Counted from the first letter of the stretch, positions 27,707-37,814 are shown. The stretch: DNA of 64,000 nucleotides from Candidatus Merdivicinus excrementipullorum (GCA_018716725.1 DVJP01000066.1:23914-87913), one strand, 5' to 3'. Notes: a model not told the origin generated them from the sequence alone. Made by a program: numbers and translations.

Positions 27707-28573
27707 ATGTCCAGCAAATCTTCGGAGAAACTCTTTGAAAAAGCCGCTTTCGGCTACCGGACCGAGGAAGTGGACCGGTATATTGAGCAGATGAACGCCC
27801 AGATTCGTTCTTTGGAAGCGGAAAAGGCGGACCTGGTTGGGAAAATGAAAATCCTTGCGGAAAAAATCAACGAGTACCGCCAGGATGAGTCCAATTTGAA
27901 GGACGCTCTTCTGGGGGCGCAGAAAATGGGGAACGCCATTGTAAGCGAGGCAAAAGCCAAGGCGGACCGGATGGTCTCCGACGCCAAAAGCCGTTCCGAA
28001 CGGATGCTTTTAGACGCCCAGCGGGCTTCCGACGAAGCTGTGGGCAATATCCGCGCCCAGGTAGAGCACGAGAAGCTGACTATGGCCAAAATGCAGAAGG
28101 AAGTATCTGATTTTAAGGCCAAGCTCCTTTCCCTTTACAAGGTGCATTTAAACGCCTTAAACAGCCTCCCGGATATGGAGGAGGAATACGAGGCCCTTTA
28201 TAACGCCCGGGTTCGTTCCGCTTACGCCCAGCCGGAAATGCCGGCCCCGGAACAGCCCGTCCAGGAAAGCCCCCAGGCTGCGGAGCCTGTCCAGACGGAG
28301 CAGCCCCAGGCGGCCGCTCCCCAGCCCATGGAACCGGCGGATACAGCGCCGAAACAGCCGGAACCTCCGGCTCCCCAAACGGAGAAGGGGCCTGCCCACG
28401 GCCTTTCCCCTGAGGAATCCACCACGGTCCGGTTTGATAAAGCCAGCAAGGCCGCCCCGGCTCCCAAAGAACAGGAGCCGCCTATCCCAACCGTAAACCG
28501 GCCGGCCCACAAGCTGAGCTTTGAGGAAAAATTCGGCGACCTGAAATTCGGCAAAAATAACCCTGGCCGATAA
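27707..28573 (+). CDS. divIVA: DivIVA domain protein
   Basis: I prefer ATG 27707 (288 residues), 8 nt after AGGAAAGG; a GTG at 27698 is possible. The N-terminal DivIVA motif is FGYRTEEVDRYIEQMNAQI, followed by a coiled coil up to about residue 150 and a Pro/Glu/Ala-rich disordered tail (about 175-265). The C-terminal KLSFEEKFGDLKFGK is a conserved end motif in clostridial DivIVA-like proteins. It should mark curved membrane at septa and poles. Confidence 0.9.
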   Translation: MSSKSSEKLFEKAAFGYRTEEVDRYIEQMNAQIRSLEAEKADLVGKMKILAEKINEYRQDESNLKDALLGAQKMGNAIVSEAKAKADRMVSDAKSRSERMLLDAQRASDEAVGNIRAQVEHEKLTMAKMQKEVSDFKAKLLSLYKVHLNALNSLPDMEEEYEALYNARVRSAYAQPEMPAPEQPVQESPQAAEPVQTEQPQAAAPQPMEPADTAPKQPEPPAPQTEKGPAHGLSPEESTTVRFDKASKAAPAPKEQEPPIPTVNRPAHKLSFEEKFGDLKFGKNNPGR

Positions 28574-28609
28574 CTTAAGTTTACAAATATAAAGGAGAGA
28601 ACCAAATTC

Positions 28610-31405
28610 ATGCCACAGGAAAAACGAGATTACAACCAGACATTGAATCTCCCCAAAACCAGCTTCGATATGCGGGCCGGACTGCCCAAAAAGGAGCCGA
28701 AATTTGTGGAGCGCTGGGACGAGATGGACCTCTACCAGAAGCTGCTGGACCGCAACAAGGAGAAACCCCTTTACGTCCTGCACGACGGCCCCCCTTACGC
28801 CAACGGCGACATCCATCTGGGCACTTCTTTGAACAAAGTGCTCAAGGACATCATTGTCAAATATAAAAACATGACCGGCTTCAACTCCCCCTACGTTCCC
28901 GGCTGGGACACCCACGGCCTTCCCACCGAGCTGAAAGCCTTAAAGGCTATCGGCATGGACAAAGACAAAGCCACCCCCGCCGAGATCCGCCGCCAGTGCC
29001 GGGAATTTGCCATGAGCTATGTGGACATCCAGAAAAAGCAGTTCATGCGCCTGGGCGTCACCGGCGATTTTAAGGACCCCTACATCACCCTGAAACCCGA
29101 ATTTGAGGCGGAACAGGTGAAGGTGTTCGGCGAAATGGCCAAGAAGGGCCTCATCTACCGGGGCATGAAGCCGGTTTACTGGTGCGCTGAGTGCGGCACC
29201 GCGTTGGCTGAGGCGGAAATCGAGTACGCCGACGATCCCTGCGTCACCGTTTATGTGAAATTCAAGGTCACCGACGACAAGGGCGTTTTCTCCGCCGCCG
29301 GAATCGACGTGGATAAAACCTACTTCGTCATCTGGACCACCACCACCTGGACCCTGCCCGGCAACCTGGCCGTCTGCCTGGGGCCTGACATCGAATACAC
29401 CGCTGTCAAAGCAAACGGCGAATACTACATCATGGCCAAAGAGCTGGCTCCCAACGCCATGAAGGCCGCCGGCATCGAAGATTACGAGTTTGTCGGCTCC
29501 TTCACCGGCAAAGAGCTGGAATACATGAAAACCGCCCATCCTTTCTTAGACCGCACCTCCTTAGTTATCGTAGGCGACCACGTCACCCTGGAAAGCGGCA
29601 CCGGCTGCGTCCACACCGCCCCGGCCTTCGGTGTGGAGGACTTTGACGTCTGCAAAAATTACCCCGAAATTGAGCTGGTGGTCCCGGTGGACGCTTCCGG
29701 CCGCCAGACCGCCGAGGCTGGCGATTTCATCGCCGGGCAGACTTTGGAAGAATCCAATAAGACCATTTACGCCCGGATGGAGAAGGACGGCTCTCTCTTC
29801 GCTTCCCAGAAGATCACCCACTCCTACCCCCATTGCTGGCGCTGCAAAGAGCCTGTCATGTTCCGGGCCACCGATCAGTGGTTCTGCTCTGTAGACGCCA
29901 TCAAGGACGACGCCATCAAGGCTATTGAAAGCGTCGAATGGATCCCCGAATGGGGCGAGGAGCGCATTAAAGGCATGGTCCGGGACCGCCGGGACTGGTG
30001 CATTTCCCGCCAGCGCAAATGGGGCGTGCCCATCCCCATCCTTTACTGCAAAGACTGCGGCAAGCCCATTGTCAACGATACCACCATCGAGGCCATTTCC
30101 GAGATGTTCCGGAAGGAAGGCTCCGACTCCTGGTACCTGAAAGACCCCTCTGAGTTCCTGCCTGCGGATTTCGCCTGCGAGTGTGGCTGCAAGGAATTTG
30201 AGAAGGAGCAGGACATCTTGGACGTCTGGTTCGATTCCGGTACAACCCACGCCGCCGTTTTGAAACAGCGCCCCGACTTAAAATGGCCCGCCGACCTTTA
30301 CCTGGAAGGCGCCGACCAGTACCGGGGATGGTTCCAGTCGAGCCTCTTAACCGCTGTTGCCACCACCGGTGAGGCTCCCTATAAAGCTGTCTGCACCCAC
30401 GGCTGGGTAGTAGACGGGGAAGGCAAGGCCATGCACAAATCCCTGGGCAACTCCATTGCCCCCGAAGAGATCATCAGCCAGTACGGCGCGGATATCCTCC
30501 GCCTGTGGGTGGCTTCCTCCGACTACCACGCCGACATCCGCCTGTCTAACGATATTCTGAAACAGCTTTCCGAGGCCTACCGCAAAATCCGCAACACCGC
30601 CCGGTACATCCTGGGCAACCTGGACGGCTTCAATCCCGATACCGACCGGGTTTCCCCCGAGGAACTGACCGAGCTGGACAAATGGGCCTATGAGCAGCTG
30701 GACGCTTTGATCGACAAGGTCCGGGCCGGCTACGACGCCTTGGATTACCATGTAGCCTTCCACGCCATCCACAATTTCTGCGTGGTGGAAATGTCCAGCT
30801 TCTACCTGGATATCATCAAAGACCGGCTGTACTGCGAGAAGCGGGACGGCGTCCTCCGCCGGGCCGCCCAGACCGCCATGTACGACATCCTGTCCGCTTT
30901 GACCCGGCTGGCCGCGCCTATCTTAGTGTTCACCTGCGAGGAAATCTGGCAGCACCTGCCCGCGTCCAAAGAGCTGGACATGGAAAGCGTGTTCTTTAAC
31001 GATATGCCCGAAAAGGCCAATATCCCTGTTTCCGAGGCCTTCAACGAGAAATGGAGCCTGATTTACCAGGTGCGGGCCGATGTGCTGAAGGCCCTGGAGC
31101 CCAAACGCGCTTCCAAGGAAATCGGCAAATCCACCGACGCCAAGATCACTCTGATCTGCGGCGGCGAACTTTACGACCGGCTGAAGGCCGTGGAAAACGA
31201 GCTGGCTCCTGTCTTCATCGTTTCCGAGGCGGAAGTGGTGAAAGGGGATTCCGGCGAGTTTGCCGGGGAGACCGAGGGCCTTTTCGTCACGGCGGTTCTG
31301 GCCCAGGGGGAAAAATGCGAACGCTGCTGGCTGCACGACCACACTGTGGGCCAGAATGCAGAGCATCCCACCCTGTGCGCCCGCTGCGCCTCTGTTGTGG
31401 AATAA
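28610..31405 (+). CDS. ileS: Isoleucyl-tRNA synthetase
   Basis: The 931-residue class I synthetase has the HIGH-like PPYANGDIHLGTSLNK (about 64-79), the CP1 editing domain with TTTTWTLPGN, the KMSKS-like KAMHKSLGNS (about 607-616) and a C-terminal zinc finger CERCW...CARC. RBS AAAGGAGAG precedes the ATG. The space after divIVA is only 36 bp, so there is no T-box leader. Codon use looks more biased than its neighbours, as expected for high expression. Confidence 0.97.
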   Translation: MPQEKRDYNQTLNLPKTSFDMRAGLPKKEPKFVERWDEMDLYQKLLDRNKEKPLYVLHDGPPYANGDIHLGTSLNKVLKDIIVKYKNMTGFNSPYVPGWDTHGLPTELKALKAIGMDKDKATPAEIRRQCREFAMSYVDIQKKQFMRLGVTGDFKDPYITLKPEFEAEQVKVFGEMAKKGLIYRGMKPVYWCAECGTALAEAEIEYADDPCVTVYVKFKVTDDKGVFSAAGIDVDKTYFVIWTTTTWTLPGNLAVCLGPDIEYTAVKANGEYYIMAKELAPNAMKAAGIEDYEFVGSFTGKELEYMKTAHPFLDRTSLVIVGDHVTLESGTGCVHTAPAFGVEDFDVCKNYPEIELVVPVDASGRQTAEAGDFIAGQTLEESNKTIYARMEKDGSLFASQKITHSYPHCWRCKEPVMFRATDQWFCSVDAIKDDAIKAIESVEWIPEWGEERIKGMVRDRRDWCISRQRKWGVPIPILYCKDCGKPIVNDTTIEAISEMFRKEGSDSWYLKDPSEFLPADFACECGCKEFEKEQDILDVWFDSGTTHAAVLKQRPDLKWPADLYLEGADQYRGWFQSSLLTAVATTGEAPYKAVCTHGWVVDGEGKAMHKSLGNSIAPEEIISQYGADILRLWVASSDYHADIRLSNDILKQLSEAYRKIRNTARYILGNLDGFNPDTDRVSPEELTELDKWAYEQLDALIDKVRAGYDALDYHVAFHAIHNFCVVEMSSFYLDIIKDRLYCEKRDGVLRRAAQTAMYDILSALTRLAAPILVFTCEEIWQHLPASKELDMESVFFNDMPEKANIPVSEAFNEKWSLIYQVRADVLKALEPKRASKEIGKSTDAKITLICGGELYDRLKAVENELAPVFIVSEAEVVKGDSGEFAGETEGLFVTAVLAQGEKCERCWLHDHTVGQNAEHPTLCARCASVVE

Positions 31406-31413
31406 AAATGAAT

Positions 31414-31444
31414 ATTGCCGCCGGATGATTTTTCCAGCGGCAAT
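31414..31444 (+). terminator. Possible weak terminator after ileS
   Basis: ATTGCCGC (31414-31421) pairs with GCGGCAAT (31437-31444) over a 15-nt loop. The downstream tract (TTCCCCTGTTTT) is poor in T, so termination would be partial. Confidence 0.35.
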
Positions 31445-31494
31445 TTCCCCTGTTTTGAAAACCTTTCCAACCAAAACGAAAGGAACATCCATTT

Positions 31495-31983
31495 ATGAAA
31501 CGTTATCTTGCCCTTTTAATGTCCGTTGTGCTGGTGGTGCTGGATCAGGTGTTCAAGCTGCTGGCCAGCGCCTATTTAAAGCCCGTTGACACTTATCCTT
31601 TGATTGAAGACGTCCTTCACCTGACCTACCTGGAAAACCGGGGCGCCGCTTTCGGCATAATGGAAGGGCAGAAATGGCTGCTGATCTGGGGGACCGGCTT
31701 GATCCTCCTCATTATGATCCTTGCGGTGATGATCGGGAAGATCCCGGGAACCCTTCCCAATGTGATTGTCTGCGTCATCATCGGCGGCGGAGTGGGGAAC
31801 CTCATCGACCGGGTGTACCGGGGGTATGTCATCGACTATATCCAGGTGCGGTTTGTGGACTTCGCCATCTTTAACTTCGCCGACATCTGCGTGGTGGTAG
31901 GCGTGGCGGCCCTGGTCCTTTACATCTTCCTCCACGAGCTTTCCGCCAGGAAAAAAGAGGGGAAGGAGCAGAAAGTTGGCTGA
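31495..31983 (+). CDS. lspA: Lipoprotein signal peptidase (signal peptidase II)
   Basis: The 162-residue protein has four membrane helices. The conserved GGGVGNLIDRVYRGYVIDYI and FNFADICVVVG segments provide the aspartate dyad (Asp114 and Asp130). It cleaves lipoprotein signal peptides such as that of the protein at 2.2 kb. It overlaps rluD by 8 bp. Confidence 0.95.
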   Translation: MKRYLALLMSVVLVVLDQVFKLLASAYLKPVDTYPLIEDVLHLTYLENRGAAFGIMEGQKWLLIWGTGLILLIMILAVMIGKIPGTLPNVIVCVIIGGGVGNLIDRVYRGYVIDYIQVRFVDFAIFNFADICVVVGVAALVLYIFLHELSARKKEGKEQKVG

Positions 31984-32920
31984 CGTCATGGGGGAAACCC
32001 TGCTCTTCTGTCCGGAACCGGAGGACGCCGGGAGCCGCCTGGACGCTTTTCTGGCTCTCAATCTGGAAGGGAAAACCCGTTCCGCCGTCCAAAAGCTCAT
32101 GGACCAGGGGAAAGTTCTGGTCAACGGCAAGGCCGGCCGGAAAAACGATAAGGTGAAGCCCGGGGATTCTATTCAGGTGGAAATCCCGGAGCCGGAACCT
32201 TTGGAGCTGCTGCCCCAGGACATCCCCCTGGACATTGTTTACGAGGACGAGCACCTGCTGGTGGTCAACAAGCCCAAAGGCATGGTGGTCCACCCGGCTC
32301 CGGGAAACCCGGACGGCACCTTGGTCAACGCCCTGCTTTATCACTGCGGCCAGAGCCTTTCCGGCATCAACGGGGTCATCCGCCCCGGTATTGTCCACCG
32401 CATTGATAAGGACACCTCCGGCCTTTTGATGGTGGCCAAAAACGACCTGGCCCACCAGTCCCTGGCCGCCCAGATTGCCGCCCACACCTTCACCCGGATG
32501 TACAATACGGTGGTGTACGGCAATCTGAAAACCGACGAAGGGACCATTTCCGCCCCCATTGCCCGGCACCCCACCGACCGGAAGAAAATGGCGGTGGTCC
32601 CCGGCGGACGGGAGGCCGTCACCCATTACCGGGCGCTGGAACGGCTGCCCGGCTTTACATTAGTGGAATGCAGGCTGGAAACCGGCCGCACCCACCAGAT
32701 CCGGGTGCATATGGCCCATATAGGCCATCCGGTAGCAGGGGACCCGGTTTACGGGCCGAAAAAATGCATTGCAAGCCTAAACGGCCAGTGTCTCCACGCC
32801 CGGCTTCTGGGCTTTGTCCATCCGGCCACCGGGGAATACATGGAGTTTGACAGCGGCCTGCCCCCTTATTTTACGGATTTTCTCGAAAAACTCCGGCGGA
32901 AGGGAGGGGCTTTGGAATGA
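31976..32920 (+). CDS. rluD: RluD-type rRNA pseudouridine synthase
   Basis: The 314-residue protein starts at TTG 31976, 7 nt after AAGGAG; the later ATG at 31988 has no site. It has an N-terminal S4 domain (about 20-75) and a PseudoU_synth_2 domain with the catalytic HRIDKDTSGLL (Asp144). GRTHQIRVHMAHIGHPVAGD is the family C-terminal motif. The lspA-rluD pairing is common in Firmicutes. RluD, RluC or RluA target specificity is not resolved. Confidence 0.92.
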   Translation: MADVMGETLLFCPEPEDAGSRLDAFLALNLEGKTRSAVQKLMDQGKVLVNGKAGRKNDKVKPGDSIQVEIPEPEPLELLPQDIPLDIVYEDEHLLVVNKPKGMVVHPAPGNPDGTLVNALLYHCGQSLSGINGVIRPGIVHRIDKDTSGLLMVAKNDLAHQSLAAQIAAHTFTRMYNTVVYGNLKTDEGTISAPIARHPTDRKKMAVVPGGREAVTHYRALERLPGFTLVECRLETGRTHQIRVHMAHIGHPVAGDPVYGPKKCIASLNGQCLHARLLGFVHPATGEYMEFDSGLPPYFTDFLEKLRRKGGALE

Positions 32921-33762
32921 ACCTCTCTCGCATCCTTTTAGTCACCGACTGCGACGGCACCTTGCTGCGGGACGACAAAACCATTTCCCAAAAGGACTTG
33001 GACGCCATCGCCCGGTTTCGGGAATTGGGCGGCAATTTCACCATCGCCACCGGCCGCTCTTTACCCACAGTGTCCTCCATTCTGGAGCTTCTGAAACCTG
33101 ACCTGCCGGTGATCCTCTATAACGGCTCCATGCTGTACGACCCGGTGAAGAAAACCCCGGTGTGGACAGCGGAAATTCCACAGTCCGCACGCTTTTTGGT
33201 GGAAAAATCCATGGAACGCTACGGGCCGGAGCTGGGAGTGGAGGTGCTGACCCCGGAAGGGCTGCATGTCATCCAGTTTACCCCGGTGATTGACGAGCAT
33301 TTAAACGGCCCCCTCAAGGCCCCGTACCGGCTGGCCAGCCTTCCGGAGGTTGCGTCTCTCCAATGGCTTAAAGTGATGTTCGCCCTGCCAGCGGAAGAAA
33401 TGGAGGGCTTAAAGGCGTTTTTAGACAGCTTTGGGGATCTGGGCGCCAGGTATGTCCGCTCCGAAAAGCTCTATTTTGAAATTCTTCCTGCCCACGCCTC
33501 CAAAGGCGCGGCGCTGAAAATGCTCTGTGAAAAAACGGGGCTTTCTTTAAAATATACCGCGGCCATCGGCGACTGCGACAACGACCTGGAAATGCTTCGC
33601 GAGGCTTCTTTGGGGTTTGTCACCGCCAACGCCTATCCGTCTGTTAAAGAAAAGGTGGGGCGGGTGACGGTTTCCAATGAAGAAGGCGCGGTTTCCGCGG
33701 TAATCCGGGAGATCCTGGAAAAAGGGGAAGCCCTTTTCCTTGCGGAACCCCGGCTGCAATAA
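32917..33762 (+). CDS. Cof-type HAD-superfamily phosphatase
   Basis: The 281-residue protein begins at an ATGA overlap with rluD. Motif I is DCDGTLLRDD (about 10-19), motif II LYNGS, Lys is in the HASKGAALK region, and motif IV is GDCDNDLEML. The inserted C2 cap of the Cof type lies at about 85-190. These enzymes dephosphorylate small sugar or nucleotide phosphates; the substrate is unknown. Confidence 0.88.
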   Translation: MNLSRILLVTDCDGTLLRDDKTISQKDLDAIARFRELGGNFTIATGRSLPTVSSILELLKPDLPVILYNGSMLYDPVKKTPVWTAEIPQSARFLVEKSMERYGPELGVEVLTPEGLHVIQFTPVIDEHLNGPLKAPYRLASLPEVASLQWLKVMFALPAEEMEGLKAFLDSFGDLGARYVRSEKLYFEILPAHASKGAALKMLCEKTGLSLKYTAAIGDCDNDLEMLREASLGFVTANAYPSVKEKVGRVTVSNEEGAVSAVIREILEKGEALFLAEPRLQ

Positions 33763-33796
33763 CCTTTTGCCAATTCAACGAAAGGAATGAAAATTT

Positions 33797-34642
33797 ATGG
33801 ACGCAAATCTGAAAAAAGACCTGCAAAAGACTGCCTGCCGCATCCGGATGGGTGTCATTGAAGGCACCTTCAACGCCAAATCCGGCCATCCCGGCGGCTC
33901 CCTCTCCATTGCGGAGGACCTGGCGTACCTCTATTGGAAGGAAATGAAAGTTGATCCGGAAAATCCCCAGTGGGAGGACCGGGACCGTTTGGTTCTGTCC
34001 AAGGGCCACTGCGCTCCCGCCCTTTACGCGGCTCTGGCGGAAAAAGGCTATTTCCCGGCAAGCGAGCTGAAAAAGCTCCGCCACACCGGCGCGATGCTCC
34101 AGGGCCATCCGGACATGAAGCACATCCCCGGCGTGGATATGACCACCGGCAGCCTGGGGCAGGGCGTTTCCGCCGCCTGCGGCATGGCCTTAGCCGCCAA
34201 GATTTCCGGCAAGGATTACCGCACCTACACCATTTTGGGCGACGGTGAAATCGAGGAAGGCCAGGTTTGGGAGGCCGCCATGTTCGCCGCCCACTACAAG
34301 CTGGACAACCTCTGCGCCATTGTGGACAACAACGGCCTTCAGATTGACGGCCCTGTGGCGGAGGTTATGTCCCCGTACCCCATCCCCGAGAAATTCGCCG
34401 CCTTCGGCTGGCACGTCATCACCGTGGACGCCCACGACTTGGACCAGCTGGAAGCAGCCTTCGCCGAAGCCCGGACCGTGAAAGGCAAGCCCACCGCCAT
34501 CATTCAGAAGAGCGTCAAAGGCAAGGGCGTGTCCTTTATGGAAAACCAGGTGGGCTGGCACGGCGCCGCCCCCAACGCCGAGCAGTATGAAACCGCTATG
34601 GCCGAGCTGAAAGCGCAGCTGGACGCTCTGGACGCCCAGTAA
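33797..34642 (+). CDS. Transketolase, N-terminal (ThDP-binding) subunit
   Basis: The 281-residue protein carries the ThDP/Mg motif GDGEIEEGQVWEA ... VDNN (about 150-178) and the GHPGGSLS segment. Many Clostridia and Archaea encode transketolase as two half-length polypeptides; the partner starts 21 bp downstream. Together they interconvert xylulose 5-phosphate, ribose 5-phosphate, erythrose 4-phosphate and glycolytic intermediates. Confidence 0.94.
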   Translation: MDANLKKDLQKTACRIRMGVIEGTFNAKSGHPGGSLSIAEDLAYLYWKEMKVDPENPQWEDRDRLVLSKGHCAPALYAALAEKGYFPASELKKLRHTGAMLQGHPDMKHIPGVDMTTGSLGQGVSAACGMALAAKISGKDYRTYTILGDGEIEEGQVWEAAMFAAHYKLDNLCAIVDNNGLQIDGPVAEVMSPYPIPEKFAAFGWHVITVDAHDLDQLEAAFAEARTVKGKPTAIIQKSVKGKGVSFMENQVGWHGAAPNAEQYETAMAELKAQLDALDAQ

Positions 34643-34663
34643 GGGGAGAAAGGATGATCTATC

Positions 34664-35608
34664 ATGTCTGAAATGAAAAAAATCGCAACCCGCGAAAGCT
34701 ACGGCAACGCTCTTGCCGAATTTTCCGCCCAATACCCGGACCTGATCGTCCTGGACGCCGACCTGGCCGCCGCCACCAAAACCGGCATCTTTAAAAAGGC
34801 CTGCCCGGAGCGGTTCTTTGACTGCGGCATTGCCGAAGCCAATATGATGGGCGTGGCCGCCGGTCTGGCCGCTGCAGGCAAGACCGTTTTTGCCAGCTCC
34901 TTCGCCATGTTCGCCGCCGGGCGGGCCTTTGAAATCGTCCGCAACTCCATCGGCTACCCCCACTTAAACGTGAAGATCGGCGCAACTCACGCCGGCATCT
35001 CCGTAGGCGAGGACGGCGCCACCCACCAGTGCTGCGAGGACATCGCCCTGATGCGGACCATCCCCGGCATGGTGGTCATTAACCCCAGCGACGACGTGGA
35101 AGCCAAAGCCGCCGTCAAGGCCGCCATCGACTACAAAGGCCCCGTTTACCTGCGCTTCGGCCGCCTGGCGGTGCCGGTGTACAACGACCCGGCCACCTAC
35201 AAGTTTGAGATGGGCAAAGGCGTTACCCTGCGGGAAGGCAAGGACCTGACCATTGTTGCCACCGGCCTTATGGTTTGGGAAGCGGTTCAGGCCGCTGTGG
35301 TCTTAGCGCGGGAAGGCATCAGCGCCCGGGTTATCAATATCCACACCATCAAGCCCTTGGACGAGGAGCTGATCTGCAAGGCCGCAGCCGAAACCGGCAA
35401 GCTCCTGACTGTGGAGGAACACAGCGTCATCGGCGGCCTGGGCAGCGCAGTCTGCGACGCCGTCTGCGCCAAGGTCCCCTGCGTGGTCAAGAAAATCGGC
35501 GTGGAGGATACCTTCGGATGCTCCGGCCCCGCCCCGGAGCTGCTGCGCCGGTTCGGACTCACCGCCGAGCACATCATTGAAGCCGCCAGAGCCATGGCCC
35601 GCCGGTAA
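34664..35608 (+). CDS. Transketolase, C-terminal (pyrimidine-binding) subunit
   Basis: The 314-residue protein has the PYR domain (RESYGNALAEF, FFDCGIAEANMMGVAAGLA with the catalytic Glu) and the transketolase C-terminal domain (about 185-305). RBS GAAAGGA is 8 nt before ATG. It acts with the preceding N-terminal half. DXS-like proteins share the fold, but the split with the adjacent half supports transketolase. Confidence 0.94.
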   Translation: MSEMKKIATRESYGNALAEFSAQYPDLIVLDADLAAATKTGIFKKACPERFFDCGIAEANMMGVAAGLAAAGKTVFASSFAMFAAGRAFEIVRNSIGYPHLNVKIGATHAGISVGEDGATHQCCEDIALMRTIPGMVVINPSDDVEAKAAVKAAIDYKGPVYLRFGRLAVPVYNDPATYKFEMGKGVTLREGKDLTIVATGLMVWEAVQAAVVLAREGISARVINIHTIKPLDEELICKAAAETGKLLTVEEHSVIGGLGSAVCDAVCAKVPCVVKKIGVEDTFGCSGPAPELLRRFGLTAEHIIEAARAMARR

Positions 35609-35632
35609 TTTGCAGGTTTTACAAAATAATCC

Positions 35633-35661
35633 TTGACAAATTGACCGGAAACTCGTATAAT
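35633..35661 (+). promoter_or_regulatory. Consensus sigma-A promoter of greA-lysS
   Basis: TTGACA at 35633-35638 and TATAAT at 35656-35661 with a 17-bp spacer are an exact consensus, the strongest promoter in the window. Transcription should begin near 35668. Confidence 0.9.
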
Positions 35662-35680
35662 CAAAATATTATAGGCCAAT

Positions 35681-35750
35681 GACCATCGGGGGTTTGCGCC
35701 CCGATGGTCACTGTTCTGATATTCAAAAACAAAGGCTGCCCCTGGGGCAG
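35681..35750 (+). promoter_or_regulatory. Structured greA leader (two hairpins)
   Basis: About 13 nt after the predicted start, GACCATCGGGG (35681-35691) pairs perfectly with CCCCGATGGTC (35699-35709). A second hairpin CTGCC/GGCAG (35736-35750) is followed by ATAAAATTTT. Neither ends in a clean T-run. The first could stabilise the mRNA; the second could be a weak attenuator. I do not match it to a known riboswitch. Confidence 0.6.
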
Positions 35751-35775
35751 ATAAAATTTTCGGGAGGAATGACTC

Positions 35776-36249
35776 ATGGCAAAAGAAACCTTACTCACCA
35801 GCGAGGGGCTTGCCAAGCTGGAGAATGAACTGGAGGATTTGAAAACAATCCGGCGGAAAGAAGTTGCCGATAAAATCAAAGTCGCCATTTCCTTCGGCGA
35901 CCTTTCGGAAAACAGCGAGTACGACGAGGCCAAAAACGAGCAGGCCATGATTGAGGCCCGGATCCTTCAGATTGAAGCAATGCTCAAAAATGTGAAGATC
36001 CTGGATTCCGGTTCCCTGGACACCGAAACAGTCAACTTGGGCAGCAGGGTCCGGGTGCTGGACACCGAGTTTGACGAGGAGGAAACCTTCCAAATCGTTG
36101 GCTCCACCGAGGCGAACCCCGACCAGGGCCGGATCTCCGACGAAAGCCCCATCGGCAAAAACCTTTTGGGCCACCGGGTGGACGACATTGTTGCCATCCC
36201 CGTCCCCAACGGCACCGTCACTTATAAGATTCTGGAAATTATGATGTAA
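35776..36249 (+). CDS. greA: Transcription elongation factor GreA
   Basis: The 157-residue protein has the N-terminal coiled coil with the tip acidic residues in DLSENSEYDEAKNEQ and the C-terminal FKBP-like domain ending in GTVTYKILEI. It stimulates cleavage of backtracked RNA by RNA polymerase. RBS GGGAGGAA is clear. It is 21 bp upstream of lysS, a common clostridial pairing. Confidence 0.96.
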   Translation: MAKETLLTSEGLAKLENELEDLKTIRRKEVADKIKVAISFGDLSENSEYDEAKNEQAMIEARILQIEAMLKNVKILDSGSLDTETVNLGSRVRVLDTEFDEEETFQIVGSTEANPDQGRISDESPIGKNLLGHRVDDIVAIPVPNGTVTYKILEIMM

Positions 36250-36270
36250 AAAAGGGAAAGAGGAGCATAG

Positions 36271-37773
36271 ATGAGCGAAGAAATGAACCTTCCCCGGCAG
36301 GAAGCAGCCCAGGATGAGAACGAGCAGGTCCGCATCCGGAAGGAAAAGCTGGCCGCTTTGCAGGAAGCGGGAAAAGACCCCTTTACCATTGTCAAATACG
36401 ATGTGACCCACCACAGCCAGGAAATCAAGGACCGTTTTGAGGAACTGGAAGGAAAAACCGTCTGCGTGGCCGGGCGGATGATGTCCAAACGGGTTATGGG
36501 CAAGGCTTCTTTCTGCCATGTCCAGGATTTGCAGGGGACCATTCAGTCCTATGTTGCCCGGGACAGCCTGGGGGCGGATTCCTACCAGGATTTCAAAAAG
36601 CTGGACATCGGCGATATTATCGGCATTAAGGGCCTGGCCTTCCGCACCAAAACCGGCGAGATTTCTATTCACGCCGAGGAAGTGGCGCTGCTGTCCAAGA
36701 GCCTCCAGGTGCTGCCGGAGAAATACCACGGCCTGACCAACACCGATATGCGCTACCGCCAGCGGTATGTGGATTTGATTATGAACCCCGAAGTCCGGGA
36801 CACCTTTGTGAAGCGTTCCAAGATCATCCGGGAAGTCCGCAATTACTTGGACGCCAAGGGCTTTATGGAAGTGGAAACCCCCATGCTGGTGGCCAATGCC
36901 GGCGGCGCGGCGGCCCGTCCCTTTGAGACCCATTACAACGCCCTGGACGAGGATGTGAAGCTGCGGATTTCCCTGGAGCTTTACCTGAAACGCCTGATTG
37001 TAGGCGGTTTGGAGCGGGTGTATGAAATCGGCCGGGTGTTCCGCAACGAGGGTGTGGATACCCGACACAACCCGGAGTTTACTTTGCTGGAACTGTACCA
37101 GGCGTATACCGACTACCACGGCATGATGGACTTGGTGGAAGGCATGTTCCGGACGGTGGCCGAGAAGGTCTGCGGCAGCTTGGTGATCCCCTTCGGCGAG
37201 TATGAAGTGGATTTGTCCAAGCCTTTTGCCCGGCTGTCCATGCTGGACGCCGTCAAACAGTATACCGGTGTGGATTTCCGCCAGATCAAAACCGACGAGG
37301 AAGCCAAGGCTGTTGCCAAAGAACACCATGTGGAGTTTGAGGACCGCCACAAAAAGGGCGATATCCTCAGCCTGTTCTTTGAGGAATTTGTGGAAGAGCA
37401 CCTGATCCAGCCCACCTTCGTTATCGACCATCCGGTGGAGATTTCTCCCCTGACCAAGAAGAAACCGGAGGACCCGGAATATACCGAGCGTTTTGAGCTG
37501 TTCATCACCCAGCGGGAAATGGCCAACGCCTATTCCGAGCTGAACGACCCCATCGACCAGCGGAAACGCTTCGAGGCCCAGGAAGCCCTGAAGGCCCAGG
37601 GGGACGAGGAAGCAAACTCCATCGACGAGGACTTCCTAAACGCCCTGATGATCGGCATGCCCCCCACAGGCGGCATCGGCATCGGCATCGACCGGATGAT
37701 CCAGCTGCTGACCAACAGCCCGGCAATCCGCGATGTCCTGCTGTTCCCCACCATGAAATCCATTGATAAATAA
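36271..37773 (+). CDS. lysS: Lysyl-tRNA synthetase (class II)
   Basis: The 500-residue protein has an N-terminal OB-fold anticodon domain (about 50-150) and class II motifs: motif 1 around [20 protein letters not shown], motif 2 [18 protein letters not shown] and motif 3 [14 protein letters not shown]. No T-box leader is present; expression depends on the greA promoter. A bidirectional hairpin follows. Confidence 0.97.
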   Translation: MSEEMNLPRQEAAQDENEQVRIRKEKLAALQEAGKDPFTIVKYDVTHHSQEIKDRFEELEGKTVCVAGRMMSKRVMGKASFCHVQDLQGTIQSYVARDSLGADSYQDFKKLDIGDIIGIKGLAFRTKTGEISIHAEEVALLSKSLQVLPEKYHGLTNTDMRYRQRYVDLIMNPEVRDTFVKRSKIIREVRNYLDAKGFMEVETPMLVANAGGAAARPFETHYNALDEDVKLRISLELYLKRLIVGGLERVYEIGRVFRNEGVDTRHNPEFTLLELYQAYTDYHGMMDLVEGMFRTVAEKVCGSLVIPFGEYEVDLSKPFARLSMLDAVKQYTGVDFRQIKTDEEAKAVAKEHHVEFEDRHKKGDILSLFFEEFVEEHLIQPTFVIDHPVEISPLTKKKPEDPEYTERFELFITQREMANAYSELNDPIDQRKRFEAQEALKAQGDEEANSIDEDFLNALMIGMPPTGGIGIGIDRMIQLLTNSPAIRDVLLFPTMKSIDK

Positions 37774-37814
37774 GGTGCGTCATAATTTGCACCAAAACCT
37801 AAGCCAATGAAAGA

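Noticed and set aside
28574..28609. T-box leader before ileS (also considered for lysS and cysS)
   Set aside because: The spaces before these synthetase genes are 36 bp or less, too short for a T-box.
35791..37431. A 546-codon open frame on the minus strand across greA and lysS
   Set aside because: It is antisense to two clear housekeeping genes, has low-complexity His/Gly/Val-rich translation and no ribosome site. It arises from GC-rich third positions.
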